From the NCBI GenBank assembly GCA_021399445.1, contig JAJTUQ010000005.1, positions 2,728,001-2,792,000 of the forward strand: DNA of 64,000 nucleotides. Reading direction: 5' to 3'. Below the pieces are notes generated by a model that was not told where the DNA came from, did no database searches, and was given only the letters and a program-made list of their open reading frames with translations. Below are positions 46,841 through 59,154 of the stretch, one piece after another (the stretch's first letter is position 1; every line of letters begins with the position of its first letter). The position numbers and the translations under genes are program-made. This DNA comes from Xylogone sp. PMI_703. Lineage: Eukaryota > Ascomycota > Leotiomycetes.

Positions 46841-48866
46841 ATGGAGAATGACCAGTCTACCATTGCACAGGGTCTCATCACACAGAAGGCTCGGGATGAA
46901 CAAAAAATGCAACTACCCGCTGGCCATCAATCTCAATGGAGCCTCTTCATCCAGGGCACCAGTCCTACCGCGTAAGTTGCGACCACTGAATATAGATGAT
47001 GAGTTCTAAGTAAGTGCGAGTACCGACTCCCCAGAAGAACGCTTGCTACATGAAAAGGCCCAGAAATTGCTGGAAGCATGGCGCAAGTTTACCAGGAAGC
47101 TCAACGAGAAGCTTCCTGCTGAGCAGCAAATTGCGGTTGATCAAATACCGAGATTTGACTTGCTCGAGAAAGCAGTGCATGATGCACAATCCAGTCTGCG
47201 TGCAAAAAGGGATGGAACAATAGTTGGTAGAAGCCATGGCAGATTGGCAAACGTGATACGAAGCTTCGATGACTACAAAGATCTCTTAGGAATTATTCCC
47301 AGCGATGACAAATACATATGTCTTTTGACAGGGACACTGTCTGCATTTGCAAAGGCACGCTTTATTTGGCAAGCCTAGAGTCTGCAGAATCTTGATGGCA
47401 TTGCTAACACGATACAGGCTTCAATGCACCACGAAGAGACGGCGGACGGAATAGATGAGGCACTGAAGCTAGTGCGTGAGAACATGCAGTTCTGGCGACG
47501 TCAGATGAATATATACCATGGAAATGCCTTCATGAGATCTTACATCATCCAACTATATGTTGTTATATTCGAAATGTACACCGACATCTTCGTCGAATGG
47601 TCCTCCTCAAAGTGGAGTCGCTTTTTGAACAGCTTTAACTCAAAGTTCTTCGCGAGGACAGTCTCCGAGAGGGTTGAGGAAATGAAGAGGCTCGGAAGCA
47701 ACCTTGAACGTGAAGCTAAGCTAGCGGCAGAGAACAAAATCCATCAATTGATCACCAAAGCAGAGATGGCCCAAATGCTGCTTGCATTCGAAGAACGGTT
47801 CCGCAAGGTTGTGCAGTCCTCGCCACGAGATGATGCCGCTCACTATATTCATACTCAACCAATAGGACTTCTTACGGCCGCCGGGGAAGATTATGAGTCT
47901 CAGTCATCCCAAGACAACCACAGCGACACGACAGGAGCACTGCCCAGCAAATCCACGACAGACGTTCAGGCCTCAATATCGTCCGGTCCACCACTCCAGC
48001 AGCCATCACAATCTTCGGTTGTATCCCTCTTACGACAGATCTGCTCTCGCGTTGTCGATGCATGGCATTCGAACCAGAGACAGATATACCAATTTATACT
48101 CTCGAAGGCAGCCCACGTAACTGTCGACTTCTCTGCTTATCAAGGTATTCGCCAATGGATTCAGGGCGGTGATCAACCATGTTTATGGCTTCAAGGCCCC
48201 TACAACGTCTCCTATCCCTCTCAGAACACGCTGACCGCTGGATATCTCGTCTCCTTGGCTGAGAGGCTGCGCATTCCCGTCATTTTCTACTTCTGCCAAA
48301 CGCCAGGGCCGTCATCAAGCAGCGAATCTTTCCTCGTCGAGTCACTCATGACCATGACACGGAGTCTCATTCTGCAATTACTGCACCAGCTTGATGAAAG
48401 CACATTCCCCGCAAGCTCAATAGCAGCAATAGAAGCTGCACTACCAGAATCCAAGAACGACAGTGTCCGAGAGACCATAAGCCTGCTTGGTGAGCTCATC
48501 AAGCTTCGACCACGGCCGATGTTCTGCATCATTGACAACATTTTCCTCCTTGACGATCAAAGTAATAAAGCGCATACGGCTTTACTACGACAGTTCGTTG
48601 ACATAGTGGCTCCTGAGGATGCGATCGTGGCCCAACCTCCCATCAGGACGTGCTTCACCACGGACGCACACAGCACTATTCTTGTAGAACTGTGGAATGC
48701 CGCGCGCGCAGTGAAAATAGAGTTCCAGACACAGACAGACGATGTTAAGGGTGAGGATGACCACCATCTGGACGATTTGGGGTTTCATCAATTCTATGTC
48801 CTCGATGTGAGTGAATCAATGTGCCAAAGAACTCTCGAATCCGGGCTAACTCGTAAGACGGAATGA
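46841..48866 (+). CDS. DUF7708 / NACHT-like (STAND-type) protein without Walker A
   Basis: Inferred exons 46841-46971, 47015-47354 and 47418-48866 give 639 aa. The N-terminal ~300 residues match the fungal DUF7708 region found in front of NACHT modules: SFDDYKDLLGIIPSDDKYIC, GTLSAFAKASMHHEE, IIQLYVVIFEMY, WSRFLNSFNSKFFA. A Ser-rich linker follows. Then comes a nucleotide-binding-like block (PCLWLQGPYNVSYPSQNT, IPVIFYFCQ, FCIIDNIFLLDD) that has no GK[ST], so ATP binding is doubtful. No ankyrin or WD repeats follow. Intron 1 is only 43 bases and intron 2 appears GC-AG. A donor at 48811 (GTGAGT) could join to 48882 and end at 48902, giving a slightly different tail. It may act in non-self or immunity-type signalling, as STAND proteins do. 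Confidence 0.7.
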
Positions 48867-50437
48867 TGTCTTCGAAAATAGAATTCCGGGAGAACCTCTT
48901 AGGCTCCAACCAAAATGGTTCCGCATCATTCTCAATATTTTGCAGTAGCCAGAAATAAAGAAAGCGGGTTTGCCAGGATACAAAATATAGGTAGAAGAGG
49001 GAGCTAGTACACCCCAGAAGCCAGAAAACAGTGTTACTTATTACGAGATTGTTAATAGCTCTTAATTTCCGAGAATCTGCATCAGTGACATGCACAGATC
49101 GCCTCAGCCGTTCGTTTTAATAACCTTCCTAAGACCATCTCTGTCGCACTGGACTGCTTGAATCGCAGTTAAAGCTTCAAGGCCGGATTGCAATGCTGCG
49201 GCGGTGCTTTACCGAATCACGGTGTTGTAGAAACTACATTCGTTTTTCCACAACAAAATCTATGTTCATTGATGCACAATTAAGATATTGAACGGAAATG
49301 TTAGAGATATAGACCGTAGATGGGGTGAAGGAGGATTGAGTATGCATACTAGAGAATTTAGTTATTCCTACCTTGTTGGAGTATGTTGGGCTGATTCAGC
49401 CTTGCTGGCTTGCTGAACCGTAAATATCCTGCATTTTACGCTTAATCACTTCTTTGGTTCAAAAGAGTTGCTAATTACTGTTGAGATTACCATCAAATGT
49501 TTTTTTTAGTGTCAAATCCTAAGCTGAAAGAGGTAGTCTCCTAGAGCATTTTCTGGTTCTCCTGAATTTTTCTCATCAGGAGTTACTATTCTTGATTGTA
49601 ACGCGAATCGGCATGACTACATCCCAAGTAAGACGGTGAGGACGGGTGAGGTTAGGGTGAAGCATGGGTGAGTAAAGCAATAAGTGGTCATGCGCACGAC
49701 GGCAACTTAGCGCATATACAGAGTAAAGTGAAATAACAGCTGATATATTTTGACATGTGCAAGACAGTATTAGTAGGTGTGATCATATCTTTTGGTCATT
49801 AAAGTCTAACACAGATGGTAATGCTAAGTATTATAAGGTCCTGAATAGATATGTATATTGAAATAGAGATAATCATTATTCTACATAGGGCCATCTCAAC
49901 TATTAAGTTGAGTAGTAGATACGTGGCAACACTATCTATGCAGCATGAAGATACTTTCTCTTACTTCATTAGCAGAGATGAACTGCACGAAAATCTTACG
50001 TTAGCCCCAATAGGGTATATTTTATCGATAGGAAAAATTATCAAAAGATTTGTGTTCGTCGTACGGGCGAATAGCGCGGTATAAGAATATCCGCGGGTTA
50101 CACCCACCAGTTTCAACGGCAATTTTAACGGTAACATTACCTTCGCTGCATTTATGCATTGCGGAGCATCGGGAATAATAAAGTAGGGTATCTATTCTGT
50201 ATACAATTCTGCACATTATCAATAGGCTGCGCTGCATCGCTGACTCGTTAGCTTCTGCGGGTGAATCCCGCACAGTATGGGAAGACTTTGATTACATGCC
50301 TCACAAGCTAGAATGCTTCACTTGCCGACGAAGCTGCCGTGGAACTTCGATCAATCAGCTCGAAATACTATATTTAAGATGGTCATATCCTTTCTTTTCT
50401 CATAAGGTCTAACTGGAATATCTAATACTTTTACAAC
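48867..50437. other. intergenic, no gene seen
   Basis: AT-rich flank between the DUF7708 gene and the P450 gene. A hydrophobic minus-strand frame (48745-49095) overlaps the end of the DUF7708 gene and is probably fortuitous. A G-rich stretch near 49629-49675 repeats GGGTGAG-like words. Confidence 0.55.
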
Positions 50438-52210
50438 ATGTTGATACAAGGCCATGCTATTATGGCTCCCGCAACTTTTATCGCCACTCTGCCAATAGAG
50501 GCCAGATTGGGTACCATATTCTTGCTTCTATTTTCACTGTACACAGTGTATCTCCGCTTTGTGCACCCTCTCTCCAGGTATCCTGGACCCGTTTTGGCAT
50601 CATTAACGCCAGCTTGGAAGGCGTACTGGGTATACAAAGGGACTCTACATGAAAGACTCGTGGATCTCCATATGAGACTCGGCCCTGTTATACGCATTGG
50701 CCCAAATCATCTTCATTTCTGGGACGGCGAAGCAATCGCGCCTATATACAAGGCGGGCCGTGCAATGGGGAAAACAGAGTTTTACCATGCGTTCACAGCG
50801 TTCAATCCTAACCTATTCGGAGGGATAGACGAAGATGTAAGTTTAATTTTGGCCGTAAACTGGTTGCCGCTGCTTATAATGGTTGATTAATTTTGAAGAT
50901 CCATGCTCTACGTCGAAGACAGCTAGCCCATGGATTCTCTCAAGCTTCAATTGAGAAACTCCAACCATTGATCGACGAGCAAATAAAAATACTCGTCGGC
51001 AAACTTCAACAATACGCAGCCACAGGAGCGGTTTTCGACTTAAAAGGCACTATATCCTTCTTCGTCTTGGACATATTGGGTGAAGTAGCATTCAGTCATC
51101 GCTTCAATGCTCAAATTAAAAATGAGGCGGAACATTTAGCAGCAATCGATGATCATTTACTCCTGGCATGCGTAATCGGCGAACTTCCATTCCAGGAGAT
51201 GACAAAGGCACTGACGAGATGGTCACCCCTCCCATGGATGAGACAGCTGGTACAAAGTAGGAACAAGATAAAGGCTATATGTGCCGAGCGTGTGAAATAC
51301 AAAATTGAGCATTCTGCTGGGCGTTTTGATCTTCTGAAAAGTTTGGTTGAAGCTCAGGACCCGGAAACAGGTGCAAAGCTGAGCGAACAGGAAATCAACT
51401 CAGAGGCATTTGCCATGATGTAAGTCCCGCGCTCGAACTCGAATCTTCAGTTCAATATTATATTACATTGTTAAGTCTAATTGTTTTATCTTTACAGCGT
51501 CGCAGGGTCACATTCAACATCGGGAACCCTCTCCCTTCTTCTCTGGCATCTTCTTCACAATCCTGAAATCTTAAAGAAAGTGAGGGACGAGATTCTTCAA
51601 AATGTCGGCCCGCTATCGAATGGCCAGATTGCATATCCTGTTCAGGGCCTAGAAGCTTCATTACCATATACCACAGCATGCATTCGAGAGAATTTTAGAA
51701 TGAATCCTGTCTTTACAATGCCTCTATGGCGCCGTGTGCACTCGGCCGCAGGGACACAAATTGGCAAATTTCATGTCCCACAAGGGGTAAGTCCAACGCC
51801 CAGTTCCTCACACCACGAGGATTTGGAATCATGAAGCTCGTCACAAAAAACATCTTCTATCACAATTACTAATGCTTCCTCTGCTGAACTAGACCAATGT
51901 CTGCATATCAAATTACGTCCTACATCACAATCCAGATATTTGGGGGCCAGATCATACGGTTTTCAATCCAGATCGATGGCTCAACAGAGATAAAGATAGC
52001 AAAGTTCGATTCCTCATCCCATTCAGCATTGGGCATCGAATGTGTATTGGCAGGAACTTAGCTATGACTGATATATTGAAGACAATCACAACTCTTGCTG
52101 TCAAGTTTGATTTCGAACCAGAACACACCAACAAGCGCGTAAGGCTACTAAGCTCTGGCATCGGGGAAATGGAAGGCTCTTTTATGTGTAAAGTGTCTTT
52201 GCGGAATTGA
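50438..52210 (+). CDS. cytochrome P450 monooxygenase
   Basis: A class II (ER-bound) fungal P450 in four exons: 50438-50836, 50899-51419, 51498-51786, 51893-52210 (508 aa). An N-terminal membrane anchor (LGTIFLLLFSLYTVYLRF) is followed by the hinge HPLSRYPGP. The I-helix reads VAGSHSTSG (oxygen-activation site, residues ~308-316), the K-helix ExxR is ENFR, the PERF-type block is FNPDRWL, and the heme loop is FSIGHRMCIG with Cys454 as heme ligand. All signature residues are intact. CIRENFRMNP and the C-terminal half resemble P450s of fungal secondary metabolism or xenobiotic oxidation. Substrate unknown. An in-frame ATG at 50462 is an alternative start. Confidence 0.92.
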
Positions 52211-52528
52211 ATGATTGAGTGGGTGTTCGATGTCACTGTGGGGATGGGGATCAATAATTAAAATATGGCAGAGGAGATAACTCTAACGAGAACTTGACTA
52301 TTCTGATTGATAAACATGGAGTAAACGATTTTCAAGAATCTACATGGAGACTGTCCTTTCATTTAATAGCAATTTTGAATATTGGGTCACTCTTTCATCT
52401 GAGAAGATTATGGGTACCTTGGTAAAGCGATGTTTAGAATTGAAATATAACTGCATCATTCGCACTCCCTGTATAATATTTGCCAAAAGATATTCTCTAA
52501 GATACGAGGTCTGTAGATCGCAACAGTT
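52211..52528. other. convergent 3' region, nothing recognised
   Basis: Short AT-rich spacer between the P450 stop and the stop of the cysteine-rich protein gene. Confidence 0.6.
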
Positions 52529-53292
52529 TTAGCATTCTCCACTGGAGCAAAGTCTAGGAACCCGCTCCTTAACCATCTTGGCCATCTTCTTCAGCTTGAC
52601 AGCATTGTTGTTGCAGACAGCGGGCAGGCACACGTTGATGCCACAGCAGCTTTGCACAACGCATACGGAATCAGCTGCACAATCAGATGTAGTATTACAT
52701 GTAGCCAACTCATCACAGAATTGATTGCCGGCACAGAAACCTGTTCCATCAGAAGTGGAGTAGCATTGGCAGTCAAGATCCCCGTTGGGGCTGCAGTTGA
52801 TGAAGGAGCCACAGACTTGGCCCGTACATTCGGACACAGCGCATACTCCGTTGACACATTTGCCAGAAGGACAGACATTGCCACATGTTCCGCAGTTGTT
52901 AGGGTCGTTCAAGAGGTCTGCCCCGCCACAAGTTGGAGTAGGTGTCGGTGTTGATGTTGTAGGAGTCTGTTTGGTACTACATGTGAGCATCTCATTCATA
53001 ACCACGAATATTGAAACTCATTTGATCGACAACTTACAGCTCCCCAACATGAGCATGCACTGGAATAGGCAGAGAAATTGGGGCAGTTTCCTGCATAAGA
53101 TGGCAGTGACTGAGGGGCCGGCGTGGCTGCCAAAAGACTGCGGCAGTCTGACATTGCCTGAGTGACATGAGCAGCCCCAAGGCGTGTACCCGTAACAGCA
53201 CGAGCACAGTTGTCTGCGTGACAGCTGGGTGCACTATTTGTGGCTAATGCGAGGTGGACAATAGAGGACAAGAAAATGATTGAGAACTTCAT
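52529..53292 (-). CDS. secreted cysteine-rich protein
   Basis: Two exons, 53292-53038 and 52966-52529, give 230 aa. A signal peptide (MKFSIIFLSSIVHLALA) is followed by a six-Cys module (SCHADNCARAV ... SACSCWG) that opens many secreted fungal proteins. A Thr/Pro linker (TPTTSTPTPTPT) begins exon 2. It then has a long Cys-rich part with DPNNCGTCGNVCPSGKC and GQVCGSF. Around 28 cysteines in about 210 mature residues imply many disulfides. The Lys-rich tail (LKKMAKMVKERVP) near the C-terminus is unusual beside the Cys-rich core. It is probably an extracellular or wall-associated protein. No enzymatic motif is seen. Confidence 0.82.
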
Positions 53293-55217
53293 GATGATGG
53301 GTAATTGAAGGTCTGAGGAGTCTTGTGCTTGATGCTATTTTGCTGTTTAAGGATAGAAATCGAATGATTTTTAAATCTTAGAGGAGCAAGCACTCTGCTG
53401 AGGGTGATACCAGTGATTTTTATAGCCAAAGCAACTGTGTTTATATGGAGCTAGAGGTATGATACTGTGGACTTCAAGGCTCAGCTTCTACCACCACATC
53501 CGAATCCGTTGCAGTAACTTCCATTTTTTACGAATGGCTTGCAGTTCATTCACCGATAAAAAGGAAGGCTTTATTGATTTCTCAAACATATTCACCCATC
53601 TCCAGTGCCAAAAGGATTGTAGAAAATACTTTGATGCAGGTGGTCGGAGCTAGATTCATTTCTTGAGGCTGAAGCACCATACAAAGAGCCACTGGATTCA
53701 ATGGTGGATATGATGGAGGCCTGAGCCAAGTATAGGACCCGTGCTTGGACTCTATTGGAAATATGGAAGCGAGGTCTGGAACCTCCCGTCGTCTCAGGGG
53801 GAAGTATCATTGATCCGTAGTTAGCTACTTGGCGCAATTCCCCAGCCTACATTGTACCTGATGCAGGTTGGCGGCAGTTCCTGGCGTAAAACCCCTCATT
53901 AATTTGCCCCCGCAAATCCGTTTGCCTGCATTTGCTTCCATTCTTAGCCACAATCGGAGATGGGATTAGGCTTACATCGCTCAGGTGAAATGCTGGCTCC
54001 AGTCACGATGACTAAAAGTCAAGCGGCTTCCACATTCAATGCTCTGAGCTATACACGTCTCATAAGATATTTGTTGATCTCCGCAGAGAAACCCGACAAT
54101 GGAAGTTTCAATGAATGTGTTTGTTGGTTATGAATTTCGCGGAAAAGTCTGTAGGCCCAAGAATATGACACATAAGTTGATGGGTGCTTAATTGGAAGTG
54201 AACCCCTCACAAGGTGCCATGGCCTTTTTCTTATTGACACTATTGGAGTAAGTCTAGAATTTCCTCAACCTGAAGTGAGCCACAAAGGTGGAGGCGGTGT
54301 GCTCACAAGGTAACGAGTTAAAAGCGATATTCGGGTTCAGCTTGAGATCCCACTGCCCAAGCCACTTATTGGGCCAAGACAAGCTTGATCCAGAACCAGC
54401 CCTGGTTGGTCGGTCGAGGCATACTGCACATATACAAAGACAATGGACTTGGCTATCGGTACGTACTGCTTGGACAGCCTCAGGGGTCAAGAGCTCCGCC
54501 AGTCTTCTGCTATAGGTTTTTGAGGAGAATAGTATTGAGAATAGGGCAATTCTTAGTATAAAGAGTATGTAATCCATTATTTCACCTCATAGTCTTTCAC
54601 TCCCTTCAATATATGATGGATTTGGCCGGCCGAGTCTTGGTAGCGCTACCTCATTATCTTGGTTTCTCGTTCCTCTCAATATTGTTATGCTGCATCCCCC
54701 ATATCCCGTGAGCAGATATGTTACGTTTGCTCTGGGCTCATCATATAATTCTAAAAGCCTACCGGTGAATACAATACAGAAGCCTCTGCTTCTGTTAAGA
54801 TAGACCGTTATTTGTGCCTAGATACCGCAGCTAATGGTAAGCTTGCTTCTTACAGGGAGAACGGAATCCTTATCTCGGTGTATCATATATGTTCGTATGC
54901 TTCCATGATCAGCGAACCCAGGGTGCTTTCTGACAGAGGAAGAAGGCGTTGGATCTCGTAATCTGGATAAGTTAGGATATCGCTGGTTGGATGCTGAACG
55001 TGTCTTCAGTGATGATACTATAAGCCAACCCAGCCACGTAATAATACTGCAACATTTACAAAGCAGCTGCAATAACTATATCAGTATACCCAACATCGAT
55101 TAATTACATGTATTATCCGTATCATCGCCCTACTGCCATTAGCCTACGACCTGGTTGGATATCCGCTTGCACAAAGGCATGTATCATGAGCCGTACACGA
55201 GTTCTGTTTTTTTGACC
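53293..55217. other. intergenic, no gene supported
   Basis: About 1.9 kb. A plus-strand stretch ending at the TGA near 53737 reads SELDSFLEAEAPYKEPLD and could be a last-exon relic, but no upstream exons could be joined. Nothing else recognised. Confidence 0.45.
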
Positions 55218-55932
55218 TTACGCTTCACAAACTTTCTTCAAATCTATATCAAAATTCTTAAACCAGCCCTCAATCTTGGCTCGCATTCCAATAAGTCGCC
55301 CAGCCCAACCTTCCCGAAGGATAAAAGCCAATGCTCCGGAAAACATCTCCTGGTGTACGAATGTAGTCCCTCCAGGATTTGTCGTGGATGGTTGGAACCG
55401 GAAGTAATGTTTCGCCTGAAGAACGTGTTGCGTGCCGGCTTGCCAACCAAAGGCTTCTTGGGAGTTTTCCTAGAGAGTGGGGAGTTGTTAGATATGTAAG
55501 TTCTTTTATTTTATTGAAGCGTAGCTTTCCAAAAGAGAAAGATGGGACAGCACTCTCTGTATATCTCTCTTCTCCCTTGACTTTCTATCTCTGGGCGCAG
55601 TAAAAAGTTACTTCTTTCTGACCTGTACGTACCAAGACGACACATTCTCGTTGCATTCCTGCAATAACGCAATTCAATTTATCACCTTTCTCAATTTGTT
55701 TATCGAGGTTCTCTGGTTTTATTTGCTTCATGAACCCATTTGGCGAGTAAACTGGAAGTTGCGAAAAGTCCATGAGCTGTCCCATATTGTTAGTGAGGTG
55801 AGTCAATATCCTATCCATTTCTGCATATATTTCTTTCCAGCTTTGCATTAATGGAAGCATGCATATAAAGAGACTGACCTTTGCTCTCACTACTGCCGGC
55901 GAAACAGCAATTTCAATCTTAGTTGATATCAT
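55218..55932 (-). CDS. SRPBCC (START-like) domain protein
   Basis: A three-exon gene, 55932-55879, 55776-55633 and 55469-55218, encoding 149 aa. The exons are too short to stand out as open frames but join cleanly in phase 0 with GT-AG introns of 102 and 163 bases. The product follows the fungal polyketide cyclase/dehydrase-like SRPBCC family: MISTKIEIAVSPAVVRAK, DFSQLPVYSPNGFMKQIKP, EKGDKLNCVIAGM, ENSQEAFGWQAG, HYFRFQPS, GGTTFVHQEMFSGALAF and a C-terminal helix GMRAKIEGWFKNF. The fold forms a deep hydrophobic pocket for small ligands. No signal peptide, so cytosolic. Its substrate and partners are unknown. Confidence 0.82.
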
Positions 55933-58872
55933 ATTTGTTGATGAGGATTATAAGGAATCCTTATTGAGTTAGACGTATTGAATAAAGGAGATGCCGTACT
56001 TTGAGATTTAATCTTAAGCAAAATATACCCAAGCCAGGATATATCTATCCGGCCTACTTTTCATACAATCAAGCTTACCACTACAATGCTTAGGATGCTC
56101 AAATCTAAGAGTCGATGATTAGCTTGTCCGTTATGGTCACCCTGACGTATCGGCACAGCCGGAGGATGATTTGCTACTCTACGAGGGTCCTTCTCTATTA
56201 AGTGGAGGTAATATTATTGGAAGTAAAAAGAGCTGTATACAAACTTGATATACAATCTATGATTCCAGACTCCCTCCGTGTGTATTGAAGCCACCAAAGC
56301 CATCGGAGCAATTCCAGGCCCGACCGCCAATGATGGTCGACCCCAGCCGCCATGAGTTAGAACAAGGGAAACGTACTGTAGAGAAGGAGGACCAAGTGTA
56401 GATTCTGATGCGACCGCTACCTCAATGGTCGCAAGCCTTATTTAAATCCACTCGGCAGTTATACAATTTCACAGCAATTTGTTATGTCGGGTCGATTCCG
56501 ATATCCTGCTGTTAGCAAGCGCAAATCCTATCGGAGGTAACAGTCAGAGTGGATTTAAAGGGGCGTTAAACGAATCCGCCTACAGAATTGACTTAGTAAA
56601 TGATATAATAAGGAATTACTATACATGCCGGCAAAGTATAAGGAGCATGGTAGGCATGAAATTACTTTCCCAAATTGTCAGGACAACTGAATGGGGTAGG
56701 TATACTCTCAAATCTACCAGAGGTACTTGTGTACCATCAGGGGTGGGACGGACCTTGTGTCAGCAGCCACCCATACAAAAGGAGTTCAAGATCGTTGTAT
56801 AATCGGCAAATCTACAGTAATACGTGTTAGGCTAGCCTAAATCTGGTAGATGTGAGAATTTACGGTACATGTAGTTGGAACTATGAGGTCTCCGACACAA
56901 ATTCACATCTAAAGGCAATATAAAGTTGCAGCTACAACTTGGAAATTCTTTCTCTCGAAAGCTTTCTCTCAGACACATACTTGCCGCTATCCGACTAACC
57001 TAACGATGGCATATACCTGAACTTATCTAAGTTGACCAGAAGATACAAAGATGCAAGATCCTGTTCCTCTGGTTCTCTATGCTACAGGTTGCACGTGGGA
57101 GGTGGACTTTCAATATGGATGCTACGACTTAGCCACGCTCAGCCTACGAGCCACGCCCCAGCCACCATTCGGCAGTGCTACCGGTAAGTTTCGCGATAAG
57201 CGAGACAAGGGTCTGGTGTAGGCTCGGTAGGGTTGCCGAGCAATATGGGAACGGACTTCATCTTCAGACAACATCACAGTACCTCAGTACTCTAGGAAGG
57301 ATGATCTGTTTTGCATCTAGAGTAATGCTTTTGTGATCTGCCGTATCTACAATTCGTATCATCCACTCCTGTTCACTCTTGATGACTCCGTTACAGATGA
57401 TCGGAGCATCCGCCTAGGGGCGGAGATGGTATGTGGGTGACGCTCGCGGAGTATAATCGCACCTACCTACAGTATCTACGCGGGACAGCCCACAATGAGG
57501 ATCTGAATTTGACCATCTGAACTGATGCCATTGATTTCTCCAGCAGGTACTCGCCGCTGAGTCTCTCAACTTCGGAAGTTTATCAAGCTCCAGGGGCTAT
57601 TTTCCCTATCTGCCAGCCCCATCAACCTCCGCGATTGGTAATTCTTACCAAAGGAGCGGATGATGGCGGGGGGGTTGCCAAATCGCGTAAATGCCAAATC
57701 GGGTAACTGTTGGTTTTTGATCCTGCTGACGGAGGTTTTTTGTCTTTATTACAGCGCTGTTAATAAATACAGTATTTACATATTGACTTCGTCCTGTCCA
57801 GGTCTAACCCAATCAATCAATCTTAGTCGGGCTAAGCTTAAAAAGGCCCCTTCCTATAGTTCGTACCTGAACTTAATTTCACGCTCTGAAAGAACTACAT
57901 GCACAGCTGCTAGCTTAGGAGGTCTGGATTGAAACAACTGTTTGGATCATTTGGTGTGGGGATACTACCTCCGCATCTTCCGCGGGCTGCAAGTAGATCT
58001 TGTCCTTCGGGCCCGAACAGGTTTCTTATAAATCTCCCGTACGTCTCAGATACCTTCTAGATATGGTCGTCCAGAATCATGCATTAGGTTCTGAATTTTA
58101 GAGGTTAGTCTAGGACACTAAGTTTTTGCGGGCTGGGACTAAATAATCAATGAATAATCTAGGGACCGAGTTTCACCTGGATCCCAGTACAACGCATTTA
58201 CGATACGTTATGACCAAGCTGCAGACGATCTCTCGAGAAATAATATTACCTTGCGCCCGGGATTCACATCCAATTGCCTTCTTTAATTGAATGCCTTAAT
58301 ACTCTTCAAGATTAGCGGCGATTTTACGGAATTATAATGGCTACAGTGGTATTCTCTCAGACGTCAGAAATGGAGATTATCGAGGAAGAATTGATAGCGC
58401 AATCATTCCAGCTCTGCCTAAGATACAAATTGAGTTTACACGGAAATTTGATACTCACCACATCCCTCTACCTTGGTGCATCCACGTAGTCCTCTAAATC
58501 GGATTGCTTCCGTCCCGTCTCCAAGATTGCAATGAAAGTGTGAATCCAGGGGTTCTCGCAGTGATTAGATATCTATGACTGAACACTAACAAGGATAGTA
58601 TCCCTGGGCAATCTAACCAATCGAAGTCCTGTTAAATCTTCATTTGCGGAAAGACAGGCGCCGTGGCGCCTAGCAGACGCCAACAGAGAAGGGGTATTCA
58701 CTACATTACGATGAATATATATTAACAATCGCTTTGTAATAAGCCCACAACCGCTGTGTAAGCGTGATCCTGTCTGCATGCTGGGACCTACGGCCGGCTC
58801 TCCTGGCTGGCACACCAAGTCAAGAATAGCCGTAGCTGGTGTCTGAATAGGGTTTGATCGGGGGTTGAGGTC

Positions 58873-58888
58873 CTCCGCATTTGCGGAG
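58873..58888. promoter_or_regulatory. CTCCGCA-N2-TGCGGAG palindrome, FacB-like
   Basis: Perfect 7-base arms around TT, about 270 bases upstream of the transporter ATG. It contains TCC-N8-GGA, matching the published FacB-type consensus of acetate-response factors. A related TCC-N6-GGA lies at 58915-58926. Confidence 0.45.
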
Positions 58889-58889
58889 T

Positions 58890-58903
58890 CCGGGGGTGCG
58901 GGG
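58890..58903 (+). promoter_or_regulatory. two CreA-type cores
   Basis: CCGGGG (58890-58895) and GCGGGG (58898-58903) both fit SYGGRG, the carbon-catabolite repressor core. They directly follow the FacB-like palindrome. Confidence 0.4.
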
Positions 58904-59154
58904 GTGCCTGCCACTCCGGATTTGGAGGGCGTACGCCATGTAGGAGACTTCATGAGGGTGGGAGAATATTGATACAGAAATCTATTCGAAGCCTCTGCAA
59001 TACCTCGGCCCCCGAAGCCAACGAGTACTGCTTTCTCTTATAAATATAACATCCCCTTGAAGCACTGCAAAAGACTGAAAAGGGCTCCCCTGAAATCTTC
59101 TGCTGCGTAGCTTTTTCAAACTTTAGATTTTCGTTTTGGCACTGGACGTTTACA

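Larger units (their letters stand above)
55933..59154. other. long intergenic region with regulatory-like end
   Basis: About 3.2 kb between divergent genes. Open frames such as 56479-56802 and 57660-57932 have no motif or splice partner. The last 300 bases carry GC-rich factor-like sites in front of the acetate-type transporter (58873-58926). Confidence 0.5.

Noticed and set aside
48745..49095. Minus-strand hydrophobic frame of 116 codons
   Set aside because: Overlaps the 3' end of the DUF7708 gene, has no signal or known motif, and its hydrophobicity follows from AT-rich DNA.
49629..49675. GGGTGAG-like words, telomere-like at first sight
   Set aside because: Irregular spacing and no TTAGGG array; ordinary G-rich DNA.
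58573..58953. Minus-strand frame of 126 codons upstream of the acetate-type transporter
   Set aside because: Composition follows the GC-rich promoter block, and no domain is recognisable.
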